From: Qipengyuania sp. HL-TH1
GTDB lineage: Bacteria; Pseudomonadota; Alphaproteobacteria; Sphingomonadales; Sphingomonadaceae
DNA: 64,000 nucleotides
Reading direction: 5' to 3'
Assembly: GCF_036365825.1 (NCBI RefSeq)
Contig: NZ_CP142675.1
Coordinates: forward strand, 2,488,501 to 2,552,500
The notes beneath the pieces were generated by a model. It made no database searches, was not told the DNA's origin, and saw nothing but the letters and a program-made list of their open reading frames with translations. This document shows, one piece after another, positions 28,464 to 37,714 of the stretch. Every line of letters starts with the position of its first letter. Position 1 is the first letter of the stretch. Both the position numbers and the translations under genes were made by a program.

Positions 28464-28997
28464 ATGCGCATCGACATGATCCCCACGGGCGACAATCCGC
28501 CCGAAAGCCTCAACGTCATCATCGAAGTCCCCACCGGCGGCGAACCGGTGAAATACGAATTCGACAAGGATTCGGGCGCGCTGTTCGTCGACCGTATCCT
28601 GCACACGCCGATGCGCTATCCGGCCAATTACGGCTTTGTCCCGCACACGCTGAGCCCCGACGGCGATCCGCTCGACGCGCTGGTCATCGCGCGGTCGTCC
28701 TTTGTCCCCGGCTGCGTCGTGCGCACCCGCCCGATCGGCGTGCTCAACCTCGAAGACGAGCATGGCGGCGACGAGAAGCTGATCTGTGTGCCCGTGGACA
28801 CGACCTTCCCCTATTATTCGGACATCGCCGAAACCAAGGACCTGCCGAGCATCATCTTCCAGCAGATCGAGCACTTCTTCACCCACTACAAGGATCTCGA
28901 AAGCGAGAAATGGGTGCGGATCGGCAATTGGGGCGATGCCGCCGAAGCGCGCGACATCGTGCTCGAAAGCATCGAGCGGTACAACGCCGCGAAGTAA
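28464..28997 (+). CDS. ppa: Inorganic pyrophosphatase
   Basis: 177 residues, the usual size of a family I soluble pyrophosphatase. It splits pyrophosphate and so drives biosynthetic reactions forward. The signature DGDPLDALV with its metal-binding Asp residues is present, along with the VKYEFDKDSGALFVDR and YPANYGFVPHT segments. The ATG at 28464 is chosen because it begins the family N-terminus; GAGAAG is upstream. The convergent MscS/BON gene begins three bases after its stop. Confidence 0.96.
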   Translation: MRIDMIPTGDNPPESLNVIIEVPTGGEPVKYEFDKDSGALFVDRILHTPMRYPANYGFVPHTLSPDGDPLDALVIARSSFVPGCVVRTRPIGVLNLEDEHGGDEKLICVPVDTTFPYYSDIAETKDLPSIIFQQIEHFFTHYKDLESEKWVRIGNWGDAAEARDIVLESIERYNAAK

Positions 28998-29000
28998 CGG

Positions 29001-30374
29001 TTATTCGACCGGGCGGGAGGGGTCGAGCAGGTCGGTTTCCTGCTCCCCTCCGGTCCGGCGTTCTTCCTCGACCATGGCGGCGATCTCGTCGGAGGGCCGC
29101 ACATCCTCGTCGGCTTGCGCGGCGGCGATGGTCTGGACGGGGCGCGGCTTTTCCGGCGCAGCCGTATCGGCCACGGCGCTGGCCTCGGTCGCGAAAGGAA
29201 CGCTGGCCGAGCGCGGGTCGAAGCGCAGCCGGTAGATCGGCTCGGGCAGGCCGAACCCGGCATCTTCCAGCGCTTGCTTGACCGCCGGGATCGCCTGGCT
29301 TTGCGCCTTCCACCAATCGGTCTCGCGCTGGTCGATCCAGCCGAGGAACCGGATCACTACATTGGAATCGCCCACTTCCATGATCCGCGCCTCGGGTGGC
29401 GGATCGGCGAGCACGAATTCGAGCCCGGCCAGCGTATCGCGGCCCAGCTGGCGCGCCGCGCGGGCATCGTCATCGGCATCGACGCCAAGGTCGAATTCGA
29501 AGCGGCGCTGCGGGTTGCGCGTGTAATTGAGGATTACCGCGCGAAACACCTGCCCGTTGGGGATGCGCAAATGATTGCCGTCGAGCGTCATCAGCACGGT
29601 AGCGCGGCTGGTCAGCCGGATCACGCGGCCGTCGAAAGTGTCGATCCGCACCCAGTCATTGGCGCGGAAGGGCTGGCGCAGGCTGAGCATGAGCGAGGCA
29701 ACGTAGTTCTCGATCGTGTCGCGCATGGCAAAACCGAGCGCGATGCCGATCACCCCCGCCCCGCCGAGCACCGCGCCCAGCAGCGCGGTCGCGCCGATCA
29801 TGTCGAGCGCCACCACCAGCCCGCCGACCACGAACACGAAACGGATCGCGCTGGCGATCAGTTCGGCGAGGAAATTGTTCGGCGCGACGCGCTTCCACAA
29901 CCGCCCGAGCCCCGCGATGAGATAGCCGATCGCGGCGATGACCAGCCACACGCCCAGCGCCGCAGCGATCAGCGGCAGCATGCGGACGAAGGAGTTCCAG
30001 CGTTCGGCGAGGCTCGAAATGCCCGCGCTGTCGGCGGAGAGCGACAAGTCGCGCTCGAGCCCGTTCTCGACCGTCACCACGCCCGTGACGCGGTTCACGA
30101 TGGCTTCCGCGCGGGCGATATCGCTGGGTTTGGGCACAGTGCCCGTAAGCGAGACCACACCTTCGCTGACCGCCACTTCGACCGCGGCGAAGGCGGGCAG
30201 TTCGGCGAAAATGCCAGAAATCCGCTCGGCGATACGCTCGTCGTCGCCCGCATCCTGCGTCGCGGCGATGGTCTGGACCGGGGTTGGAGTCGCGGCAGGT
30301 TCGGCGGTGGTTTCAAGCTGCGCCGCCAGCGGCATCGCCCACAGCAGGGCAAGCGCGGCGAGCAGAGCCCTCAC
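29001..30374 (-). CDS. MscS-family channel with N-terminal signal peptide and BON domain
   Basis: 457 residues. A signal peptide (about 1-18) is followed by a linker and a BON domain (about 45-110; AVEVAVSEGVVSLTGTVPKPSDIARAEA region), then membrane helices near 133-152 and 170-200. The MscS pore segment lies near 195-225 (LLGAVLGGAGVIGIALGFAMRDTIENY), followed by the beta domain (FRANDWVRIDTFDGRVIRLTSRATVL) and a long C-terminal tail rich in Ala, Pro and Glu. The BON part would lie in the periplasm and may contact lipid or cell wall. Its start overlaps the pmbA stop as ATGA. Confidence 0.92.
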   Translation of the reverse strand: MRALLAALALLWAMPLAAQLETTAEPAATPTPVQTIAATQDAGDDERIAERISGIFAELPAFAAVEVAVSEGVVSLTGTVPKPSDIARAEAIVNRVTGVVTVENGLERDLSLSADSAGISSLAERWNSFVRMLPLIAAALGVWLVIAAIGYLIAGLGRLWKRVAPNNFLAELIASAIRFVFVVGGLVVALDMIGATALLGAVLGGAGVIGIALGFAMRDTIENYVASLMLSLRQPFRANDWVRIDTFDGRVIRLTSRATVLMTLDGNHLRIPNGQVFRAVILNYTRNPQRRFEFDLGVDADDDARAARQLGRDTLAGLEFVLADPPPEARIMEVGDSNVVIRFLGWIDQRETDWWKAQSQAIPAVKQALEDAGFGLPEPIYRLRFDPRSASVPFATEASAVADTAAPEKPRPVQTIAAAQADEDVRPSDEIAAMVEEERRTGGEQETDLLDPSRPVE

Positions 30375-31717
30375 TGGCCCGCCACCGACATGCCGTCGAT
30401 GCGCAAGGTCGGCACGTCGATCCCGCGCTGCAGCTCGAGGTCGTCGGCGGGCACCAGCGCGCGGAACATCTCGGGCAGCGTGCCCGCTATGGTGATCTCG
30501 GCCACCGGCCCCGCCAGCTCGCCATTGCGGATGCGCAGCCCGCTGGCGCCGCGGCTGTAATCGCCGGTGACGAGGTTGACGCCCTGGCCGAACAGGTCGG
30601 TGACGAAGACGCCGTCCTCGATATCCGCGATCAGCTCGGCGACGCTGGGGCCGCCCGCTTCCATATAGACATTGCCCGGCGCAATCCCCGGCGCGCCGCC
30701 GCCGCCGCGGCTGGCATGGCCGGTCAGGCCGAGATCGAGCTGCGCCGCGCTGGCCACATTGGTCAGCCAGCCGGTGATCCGGCCTTCCTCGACCAGCGCG
30801 CGCGGCACGCTTGCCGTGCCTTCGCCATCGTAATGGCGCGAGCGCAGGCCGCGCAGGCGGTGCGGGTCCTCGACGATCCGCAGCGCGCTGTCGAACAGCT
30901 GGTCCTGCTCGCGGCCGATCAGGAAGCTCGCCTTGCGCGCAATCGAGGGGGCAGCCATTGCGCCCAGCAGATGACCCAGGATCCCGCCGCCCACGCGCGG
31001 GTCGAACACCACGGGCATTTTGGCGGAGGGAATCGAGCCGGGTCCGACCTTGCGCACCGCGCGCTCGCCCGCCTCGCGGCCGATCCCCGCAGGATCGGGC
31101 AGATCGCTGCGATGCCGCTGCGTGCGATAGGCGTAATCGGTCTGCTTGTCCCCGCCCTCGCCCGCGACGACGCTGGCCGAAAGCGTGTGCGCCCCGCCCG
31201 CATGGCCGCGCGCAAAGCCATTGCTGGTGACCAATGCGAAAACCGAGCGCGAACTGGACGCGCTGCCGCCGTTGGAGTTGGTCACGCCGGCCACCGCCCG
31301 CGCGGCGTCCTCGGTCGCCAGCGCGGCCTCGCGCAATTCGCCGGGCGACGGTTCACCGCCATCGGACAGATCGAGATCGGTACCGTCACCGCTGAACAGC
31401 GCCTCGCGCGGTACCAGCCCGCCATAGGGGTCCTCGGGGGCGAGCCGCGCCATTTCGACTGCACGCTGCGCCAGCGTCCTCAGCCCCTCGGGCGCGAAAT
31501 CGCTGGTGTTGATCGAAGCGGAGCGGCGGCCGACGAAGACGCGCAGACCGATCTCCTCGCTTTCGGACCGCTCGACCTCCTCCAGCGCGCCGAGCCTGAC
31601 GCTGACGCTTTCGGAAGAGGAGGCACGGGCAACCGCATCGGCTTCATCCGCGCCCATCTGGCGCGCGAGATCGACGAGGTCCTGGCAGCGGGCAAGCGCC
31701 GCGTCGGAAGTGATCAT
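30371..31717 (-). CDS. pmbA: TldD/PmbA-family metalloprotease subunit PmbA
   Basis: 448 residues of the PmbA (TldE) subunit type. In Escherichia coli TldD and TldE form a heterodimeric protease that trims leader peptides such as that of microcin B17 and degrades CcdA; TldD carries the metal site and PmbA does not. Seen are the N-terminal DLARQMGADEADAVARASSSESVSVR, SEEIGLRVFVG, VVFDPRVGGGILGHLLGAM, and the C-terminal GIAPGNVYMEAG and DLFGQGVNLVTGDYSRGASG motifs. No tldD is in the window. Co-transcribed with the MscS/BON gene. Confidence 0.93.
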   Translation of the reverse strand: MITSDAALARCQDLVDLARQMGADEADAVARASSSESVSVRLGALEEVERSESEEIGLRVFVGRRSASINTSDFAPEGLRTLAQRAVEMARLAPEDPYGGLVPREALFSGDGTDLDLSDGGEPSPGELREAALATEDAARAVAGVTNSNGGSASSSRSVFALVTSNGFARGHAGGAHTLSASVVAGEGGDKQTDYAYRTQRHRSDLPDPAGIGREAGERAVRKVGPGSIPSAKMPVVFDPRVGGGILGHLLGAMAAPSIARKASFLIGREQDQLFDSALRIVEDPHRLRGLRSRHYDGEGTASVPRALVEEGRITGWLTNVASAAQLDLGLTGHASRGGGGAPGIAPGNVYMEAGGPSVAELIADIEDGVFVTDLFGQGVNLVTGDYSRGASGLRIRNGELAGPVAEITIAGTLPEMFRALVPADDLELQRGIDVPTLRIDGMSVAGQ

Positions 31718-31790
31718 GGCAAGGTCCGGGAGTGGGCAGTCATGCGCGCGAGGTAGGCCCCGCGCCGCCGGCTGGCAACCGCCCGGCCGG

Positions 31791-32165
31791 TCAGGAAAAG
31801 ATCAGCTTGAAGATGAGCGTAAGCACGACCGGAAGCCCGATCGCCAGCACCCACAGCATGATCTGGTCGCGGCGGAAGGCGGGCTTGAGCGCGAGGTCGG
31901 CGGCTTCGTCGTCCGACAGATCGGACCAGCGACGTTCGAACCAGCGACAGGCGGGGATAATCCCGGCGACCAGGATGACCAGCGCGAGATAGGGCACGAT
32001 GGAGGAAACGCCCTGTTTCATCGCCCCCACGGTCATGAAGATCTGGAGGCCGGTATAGACCAGCAGCGCGAGCGCGACATTGTCGCTCATGGCCTTGCGC
32101 CAGTCGCGCCTGCGTTCGGTCATCGGACCGCTGACGATATCGTTTTCCCGGAGCGCCTTGTTCAA
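31791..32165 (-). CDS. Small three-helix membrane protein, function unknown
   Basis: 124 residues with hydrophobic segments near 32-50, 56-74 and 105-123 and a conserved-looking acidic loop (WSDLSDDEAADLALKPAFRRDQ). The TTG at 32165 is chosen as start because a strong AAGGAG lies eight bases upstream; the first ATG candidates (32123 and a later one) have none. It lies between pmbA and lptB, divergent from lptB. It has no recognised domain; similar small membrane proteins are common as unnamed genes in this order. Confidence 0.72.
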   Translation of the reverse strand: MNKALRENDIVSGPMTERRRDWRKAMSDNVALALLVYTGLQIFMTVGAMKQGVSSIVPYLALVILVAGIIPACRWFERRWSDLSDDEAADLALKPAFRRDQIMLWVLAIGLPVVLTLIFKLIFS

Positions 32166-32372
32166 CGCGTCTCTCCTTGCTCTCTCCAACCCGAATCGTA
32201 TTGTTTCAAAATTGCTTCCGTGTGGCAAGCAATCCTGCGTAATTGCGATACGCGGCGTCCTTTTGCGGCACATGCCCTCCTCGACTGCCGCCCATGCACA
32301 AATCCTGCCAGATTAACGAAAAGGCGTGCCTGCGGGGTTTTCACGCGCAGTTGGCATGCTATGTCGCCGCGC

Positions 32373-33158
32373 ATGGCCGATATCGCAACCGACCCGGACC
32401 ACGCTGCGCTGCACGATGCCGCCCCGCCGATCCCGCAGGGCGGGCTCGAGGTAATCTCGATCGCCAAGAGTTATGACAAGCGTGCAGTCCTGACCGATAT
32501 CTCGTTATCGGTGGGCAAGGGCGAAGTGCTCGGCCTGCTCGGCCCCAATGGCGCGGGCAAGACCACCTGCTTCTATTCGATCATGGGGCTGGTGCGCCCT
32601 GACGCCGGACGCATCCTGATGGACGGCGAGGATGTCACCAATCTGCCGATGTACCGCCGCGCGATCCTGGGGCTGGGCTATCTGCCGCAGGAAACCAGCA
32701 TCTTCCGCGGCATGACGGTCGAGCAGAACATCAATTGCGTGCTCGAAATGGTCGAGCCCGACAAGGACACGCGCGCCGCGGAGCTGGAGCGCCTGCTCGG
32801 CGAATTCGGCCTTACCCGCCTGCGCGCGAGCCCGGCGATGGCACTGTCGGGGGGTGAACGCCGCCGCTGCGAGATTGCCCGCGCGCTTGCCGCCAAGCCT
32901 TCGATCATGCTGCTCGACGAACCCTTTGCGGGGATCGATCCGCTGTCGATCAGCGACATCCGCGACCTCGTCAAGGATCTGCGCACGCGCGGGATCGGCG
33001 TGCTGATCACCGATCACAATGTCCGCGAAACGCTCGAGATCGTCGACCGCGCCTGCATCATCTATGGCGGGCAGGTGCTGTTCGCCGGGACGCCCGAAGC
33101 GCTGGTCGCCGACGAGAACGTGCGCCGCCTCTATCTCGGCGAGAGTTTCACACTGTGA
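32373..33158 (+). CDS. lptB: LPS export ABC transporter ATP-binding protein LptB
   Basis: 261 residues. The cytoplasmic ATPase that powers LptFG in pulling lipopolysaccharide from the inner membrane. Walker A is GPNGAGKTT, the Q-loop is LGYLPQETSIFRGMT, the ABC signature is LSGGERRRCEIARAL, Walker B is IMLLDEPFAGIDP and the switch His is in ITDHNVRE. The N-terminal extension before EVISIAKSY is about 20 residues longer than usual. ATG at 32373 is used; an in-frame ATG at 32361 is possible. rpoN follows 26 bases downstream, a conserved neighbourhood. Confidence 0.95.
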   Translation: MADIATDPDHAALHDAAPPIPQGGLEVISIAKSYDKRAVLTDISLSVGKGEVLGLLGPNGAGKTTCFYSIMGLVRPDAGRILMDGEDVTNLPMYRRAILGLGYLPQETSIFRGMTVEQNINCVLEMVEPDKDTRAAELERLLGEFGLTRLRASPAMALSGGERRRCEIARALAAKPSIMLLDEPFAGIDPLSISDIRDLVKDLRTRGIGVLITDHNVRETLEIVDRACIIYGGQVLFAGTPEALVADENVRRLYLGESFTL

Positions 33159-33184
33159 TGCCGACAGTCACGGGGAACTGATCA

Positions 33185-34630
33185 ATGGCGCTGGGTCCGC
33201 GCCTCGATCTGCGGCAAACCCAGTCGCTGGTGATGACGCCGCAGCTGCAGCAGGCGATCAAGCTGCTGGCGCTGTCCAATCTGGAAATCGAGACCTTCGT
33301 CGGCGACGCGCTGGAGTCGAACCCTCTGCTGGAAATGGGCGAAGTCCAGCGCGAAGCGGGCGAGGATAGCGCCCCCGAACCGCAGGAACACGACAGCGCG
33401 CCCGATTTCGATGGCGATAACGCGCTCGATATCGCCGACCACGCGATCGACCCCGAAGCCGCACCCGGCGACATGGGCGACTGGAGCCGCGGCGATATCG
33501 GTAGTGGCAGCGCCGAACTGCCCGATCTCGAAAACCGCTCCGCCAACGGGCCGACGCTGGCCGAACACCTGTCCAACCAGGTTGGCGCGGTGGCGCATGA
33601 CAATCGCGAGGCGCTGGTCGCGCAGCGCATCATCGGCGATCTCGACGAAGCCGGCTATCTGCTCGGCGAGCTGCGGCTGATTGCCGAGGAAATGGGCGTC
33701 CCGCTGGCCGAAGCCGAGCGGGCGCTGGCCACGGTGCAGTCGCTCGACCCGACCGGCGTGGGTGCGCGCTCGCTGGCCGAGTGCCTCGCGCTGCAGGCGC
33801 AGGAGGCGGATCGCTACGATCCGTGCATGGCGCGCCTGATCGACAATCTCGATCTGGTGGTGACGGGCGATATCGCCCGGCTCAAACGGATGTGCGAAGT
33901 CGACGACGAGGATTTTGCCGGCATGCTCGGCGAATTGCGCGGCTACGACCCCAAGCCGGGGCTGGCTTTCGGCGGCAGCGCCGAATCCGCCATCGTGCCC
34001 GATGTGCTGATCACGCCGAGCGCGGATGGCTGGGATATCCGCCTCAATGAAGCGAGCCTGCCGCGACTGGTGGTCAACCGCGACTATTATCTCGAGCTCA
34101 AGACCGGCGCGCGCGACAAGGCCTCGCACAGCTGGCTCAACGAACAATTGGGCGAGGCCGACTGGTTGATCCGCGCGCTCGACCAGCGCCAGAAGACGAT
34201 CCTCAAGACCGCTGCCGAAATCGTCAAGAAGCAGGAAGGCTTCTTCCGCGAAGGTGTGACCGCGATGCGCCCGCTCACGCTGCGCGAGGTCGCCGAACAG
34301 ATCGAGATGCACGAAAGCACCGTCAGCCGCGTCACGAGCAACAAATATCTCGCCTGCCCGCGCGGCACCTTCGAACTGAAGTATTTCTTCTCCAGCGGGG
34401 TTTCGGCAGCCGATGGCGAAGGCGCATCCTCCGAAGCGATCAAGGCGCATATCAAGACGCTGTGCGACGCCGAGGATCCCAAGAAGGTCCTGTCCGACCA
34501 GAAGCTCGCCGATCTGCTCAAGCAAGAGGGCTTCGACCTCGCGCGGCGCACCGTGGCCAAGTATCGCGAGGCCATCGGCATCGGCTCGAGCGCGCAGCGA
34601 CGGCGCCAGAAAAAGCTCGCAGCGATTTGA
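33185..34630 (+). CDS. rpoN: RNA polymerase sigma-54 factor
   Basis: 481 residues. It directs RNA polymerase to -24/-12 promoters that need an AAA activator. Region I at the N-terminus is Gln/Leu-rich (LDLRQTQSLVMTPQLQQAIKLLALSNLEIETF), the acidic region II follows (about 50-110), and the C-terminal part has the helix-turn-helix and the RpoN box ARRTVAKYRE. Downstream of lptB, as in most proteobacteria. No sigma-54 activator is in the window. Confidence 0.96.
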   Translation: MALGPRLDLRQTQSLVMTPQLQQAIKLLALSNLEIETFVGDALESNPLLEMGEVQREAGEDSAPEPQEHDSAPDFDGDNALDIADHAIDPEAAPGDMGDWSRGDIGSGSAELPDLENRSANGPTLAEHLSNQVGAVAHDNREALVAQRIIGDLDEAGYLLGELRLIAEEMGVPLAEAERALATVQSLDPTGVGARSLAECLALQAQEADRYDPCMARLIDNLDLVVTGDIARLKRMCEVDDEDFAGMLGELRGYDPKPGLAFGGSAESAIVPDVLITPSADGWDIRLNEASLPRLVVNRDYYLELKTGARDKASHSWLNEQLGEADWLIRALDQRQKTILKTAAEIVKKQEGFFREGVTAMRPLTLREVAEQIEMHESTVSRVTSNKYLACPRGTFELKYFFSSGVSAADGEGASSEAIKAHIKTLCDAEDPKKVLSDQKLADLLKQEGFDLARRTVAKYREAIGIGSSAQRRRQKKLAAI

Positions 34631-34654
34631 TTTTCCACGATCCCTGCAGAAAAA

Positions 34655-34708
34655 GTTAACGGCCTTTACCTCGCGTTAACCTTTTCCATTCAGATGTTGT
34701 GTGGTTAA
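34655..34708 (+). promoter_or_regulatory. ctrA upstream region with TTAA half-sites
   Basis: Two GTTAAC sequences (34655-34660 and 34675-34680) and a third TTAA (34705-34708) lie in the 143 bases between rpoN and ctrA. CtrA binds TTAA-N7-TTAA or TTAACC half-sites and often regulates its own gene. None of the TTAA pairs has the seven-base spacing, so these are half-sites only. A stem-loop with GGAGTT arms follows at about 34717-34736. Confidence 0.45.
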
Positions 34709-34773
34709 TACATGGCAACTCCTCCCACCCGGGAGTTACCGCGAGACACTAGGGGCCAGACAGGGGAGTTCCC

Positions 34774-35469
34774 ATGCGTGTACTGCTGATCGAAGACGAG
34801 CCGACAACCGCCAAGGCGATCGAGCTCATGCTCACGACCGAAGGGTTCAATGTCTACTCGACCGACCTCGGCGAGGAAGGCCTCGATCTGGGCAAGCTGT
34901 ATGATTACGATATCATCCTGCTCGACCTGAACCTGCCCGACATGCATGGCTACGACGTGCTCAAGAAGCTGCGCGTCGCCAAGGTGCAGACCCCGGTCCT
35001 GATCCTCTCGGGCATTGCCGAAATGGACAGCAAGATCCGCAGCTTCGGCTTCGGCGCCGACGATTACGTGACTAAGCCGTTCCACCGCGAGGAACTGGTC
35101 GCCCGCATCCACGCCGTGGTGCGCCGTTCGAAGGGCCACAGCCAGTCGATCATCCGCACCGGCAAGCTGGCGGTGAACCTCGACGCCAAGACCGTCGAAG
35201 TCGACGGCGCCCGGGTCCACCTGACCGGCAAGGAATATGCGATGCTCGAGCTGCTCAGCTTGCGCAAGGGCACCACGCTGACCAAGGAAATGTTCCTCAA
35301 CCACCTCTATGGCGGGATGGACGAACCCGAACTCAAGATCATCGACGTCTTCATCTGCAAGCTGCGCAAGAAGCTCAGCCATGCTTGCGGCGGCGAGAAC
35401 TACATCGAGACCGTCTGGGGCCGCGGCTATGTGCTGCGCGACCCGAACGAAGAGGCCGAAGCGGCCTGA
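34774..35469 (+). CDS. ctrA: Cell-cycle response regulator CtrA
   Basis: 231 residues. An OmpR-class regulator conserved across alphaproteobacteria that controls cell cycle or, in many lineages, motility and surface structures. The receiver domain has acidic pocket residues (IEDE), phosphorylation site Asp51 in ILLDLNLPD, and the KPF motif; the winged helix has the CtrA-specific [38 protein letters not shown] and [16 protein letters not shown] at 34774 after a GGGGAG site. A single-gene transcript: a hairpin with a UUCG loop follows. Confidence 0.97.
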   Translation: MRVLLIEDEPTTAKAIELMLTTEGFNVYSTDLGEEGLDLGKLYDYDIILLDLNLPDMHGYDVLKKLRVAKVQTPVLILSGIAEMDSKIRSFGFGADDYVTKPFHREELVARIHAVVRRSKGHSQSIIRTGKLAVNLDAKTVEVDGARVHLTGKEYAMLELLSLRKGTTLTKEMFLNHLYGGMDEPELKIIDVFICKLRKKLSHACGGENYIETVWGRGYVLRDPNEEAEAA

Positions 35470-35498
35470 TCCAGCTGCCCTGGACGGGATAGCAAGCG

Positions 35499-35528
35499 AC
35501 GCCCGGAGCTTCGGCTACCGGGCGTTTC
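35499..35528 (+). terminator. Probable ctrA terminator
   Basis: An 8-bp GC-rich stem (35499-35506 with 35518-35525) continues through a bulge into a 3-bp stem closed by a TTCG tetraloop. The T run after it is short (GTTTCGCTT), so it is a modest terminator. Confidence 0.65.
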
Positions 35529-35586
35529 GCTTATGCGGGACAGACCAGGCAGATGAATCGGCGGTGACGACCGGGGTCGCTGCGTG

Positions 35587-36801
35587 TCACCCTGGCGTGG
35601 CCAGGCCCTGCAAATCCAGCCCGCTCGGCTGCTGGAACACGCGCAGCCCGAATTCGGGCAGGATCGCCAGCATGTGGTCGAAGATATCGGCCTGGATCGC
35701 TTCGTATTCGGCCCAGTCGATCGTGTTCGCAAAGCAATAGATTTCGAGCGGCAGGCCCTGCGGACTGGGCGGTAGCTGGCGCACCATCAGCGTGAAGCCC
35801 TCGTCCGCAATCCGCGGATGGCTTTGCAGATAGGCGATCACATAGGCGCGCAGCGTGCCGATATTGGTGATCCGGCGGGCGTTGATGGCATCCGTATCGC
35901 TCGCCAGTTCATGGCGGTTCCATTCGGCGATCTCGTCCTGCTTGCGCGCCAGATACGTCTCGAGCAGGCGGAACCGCTTGAGCCCGGCGACCTCGTCTTC
36001 GTCCAGGAACCGGACCGAATTCTGGTCGAGCACCAGCGCCCGCTTGATCCGCCGGCCACCGCTGTCGCTCATCCCGCGCCAGTTGCGGAAGCTGTCGGCG
36101 ATCAGCTTGTGCGTCGGGATGGTGGTGATGGTCTTGTCGAAATTCTGCACCTTCACCGTGTGCAGCGCGATATCGATGACATCGCCATCGGCATCCATGC
36201 TCGGCATTTCGATCCAGTCGCCCACGCGCAGCATGTCGTTGCTGGTCAGCTGGACGCTGGCGACGAGGCTGAGGATAGTGTCCTTGAACACCAGCAGCAG
36301 GACCGCCGCCATCGCGCCCAGCCCCGACAGCAGCAGCAGCGGGGATTGTTCGATCAGCACCGCGATCATCAAGATCGCCGCACCGCAGAACATCGCGATC
36401 TTGACCACCTGGACATAGCCCTTGATCGGGCGGCTGCGCGCTTCGGGGCGGCGCGCATAAAGCTCGTTGGCGTAATCGAGCGCCCCGCTGATCGCCATCG
36501 CCACCGACAGCACGATCAACGCGCGCACGACATTGACCGTGACCGTGACCAGTTCGGGCGGCAGGTTGGGCACCCAATCGATCCCGCGCGACACCACCAG
36601 CAGCGGGATAACCGTCGCCAGCCATGCCACCGCGCGATCGGCAGTATCGCTGCGCCGGTCGAGATAGGGCGCTGCGGCGCGCAGCAGCACGCGCTTGATC
36701 AGCCAGTTCACTGCCAGCGCCACCACCACCAGGCCGGCGAGGGCGATCAGCGACTGGAGCCACAGTGCGAGGCCGGCGTAGCGGTCGAGAAGTCCGTCCA
36801 T
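35587..36801 (-). CDS. MscS-family channel, YbdG/MscM-like
   Basis: 404 residues with five membrane segments in the first 190 residues. The MscS pore region is degenerate (LLLSGLGAMAAVLLLVFKDTILSLVASVQL), followed by MLRVGDWIEMPSMDADGDVIDIALHTVKVQNFDKTITTIPTHKLI. The extended C-terminal domain with GGRRIKRALVLDQNSVRFLDEDE matches the YbdG (MscM-type) branch, where it acts as a tension or osmotic sensor with low conductance. It is convergent with ctrA and divergent from the TSUP gene. The third MscS-family gene of this window. Confidence 0.92.
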   Translation of the reverse strand: MDGLLDRYAGLALWLQSLIALAGLVVVALAVNWLIKRVLLRAAAPYLDRRSDTADRAVAWLATVIPLLVVSRGIDWVPNLPPELVTVTVNVVRALIVLSVAMAISGALDYANELYARRPEARSRPIKGYVQVVKIAMFCGAAILMIAVLIEQSPLLLLSGLGAMAAVLLLVFKDTILSLVASVQLTSNDMLRVGDWIEMPSMDADGDVIDIALHTVKVQNFDKTITTIPTHKLIADSFRNWRGMSDSGGRRIKRALVLDQNSVRFLDEDEVAGLKRFRLLETYLARKQDEIAEWNRHELASDTDAINARRITNIGTLRAYVIAYLQSHPRIADEGFTLMVRQLPPSPQGLPLEIYCFANTIDWAEYEAIQADIFDHMLAILPEFGLRVFQQPSGLDLQGLATPG

Positions 36802-36930
36802 GGCGCGCTGCCTAGCCGCAGGCGGGAGCCCGCTTCAACCCCCGAGACCGGCAGAGATTTTCTATCTCGCGCGGTTTCGCGAATCGCTGTAGATGCCGCT
36901 GGTATCAACAGCGAAAGGCCCGCCCCCGCA

Positions 36931-37695
36931 ATGGAGGTGTTCGGTTTCGATCTGGGGCCCATCGTCCCATTCATCCTGATCGGTTTTGCAGCACAAATGG
37001 TCGACGGCGCACTGGGGATGGCCTTTGGGGTCATCACCAATACGCTGATGGTCGGTCTGCTTGGCGTGCCTCCCGCGCTCGCCTCGCAGCGCGTGCATCT
37101 GGTCGAATGCTTCACCACCGCGACGTCGGGCATCAGCCATCTGCTGCACGGCAATATCGACAAAGGGCTGTTCTTCCGCCTGCTCGTCCCCGGCGTGATC
37201 GGGGGCCTGCTGGGGACCTATCTGATCACTTCGATCGACGGCGATACGATCAAGCCCTTCGTGCTGATCTATCTCGCCGGGATCGGCGTGTGGCTGCTGA
37301 TCCGCGGCCTGCTCTACCCGCCCAAGCTGCGCCAGGCGAAGCATGTCGCGCCGCTGGGGCTGGTCGGCGGCTTCCTCGATGCGGCAGGCGGCGGCGGCTG
37401 GGGACCGGTGGTAACCTCCAACCTGCTGGTCCAGGGGGCCGAACCGCGCAAGGTCGTGGGCACGGTCAATTCGGTCGAGTTCTTCCTCACACTGAGCATT
37501 TCAGCGAGCTTCATCTATCACCTTGGCATCTCGCATATCGCGGGCGCGACGCTGGGCCTGATCATCGGCGGGATCACTGCCGCGCCCTTCGGCGCTATGG
37601 CGGCCAAGCATTTCAGCCCCAAGCTGATGCTGGTCCTTGTCGGCATCGCGCTGAGCGTGACCAGCGCCTACGGCATCTGGACGGCGTGGGGGTAG
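36931..37695 (+). CDS. TSUP (TauE/SafE) family anion exporter
   Basis: 254 residues with about seven to eight membrane helices. The family mark is the repeated pattern in FAAQMVDGALGMAFG near the start and GGFLDAAGGGGWGPV in the second half. TSUP proteins export sulfite or organosulfonates or take up small anions; the substrate here is not visible. ATG at 36931, 20 bases before trmB's neighbourhood ends at 37695. trmB follows 19 bases downstream on the same strand. Confidence 0.9.
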   Translation: MEVFGFDLGPIVPFILIGFAAQMVDGALGMAFGVITNTLMVGLLGVPPALASQRVHLVECFTTATSGISHLLHGNIDKGLFFRLLVPGVIGGLLGTYLITSIDGDTIKPFVLIYLAGIGVWLLIRGLLYPPKLRQAKHVAPLGLVGGFLDAAGGGGWGPVVTSNLLVQGAEPRKVVGTVNSVEFFLTLSISASFIYHLGISHIAGATLGLIIGGITAAPFGAMAAKHFSPKLMLVLVGIALSVTSAYGIWTAWG

Positions 37696-37714
37696 GCTTG
37701 TAGGCGGCCGCGCC

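Noticed and set aside
31506..32372. N-terminal extension of LptB by nearly 290 codons
   Set aside because: It runs antisense through pmbA and the small membrane gene and shows no ABC or other domain.
35818..36930. Extension upstream of the TSUP transporter
   Set aside because: It is antisense to the YbdG-like gene; the family N-terminus begins at 36931.
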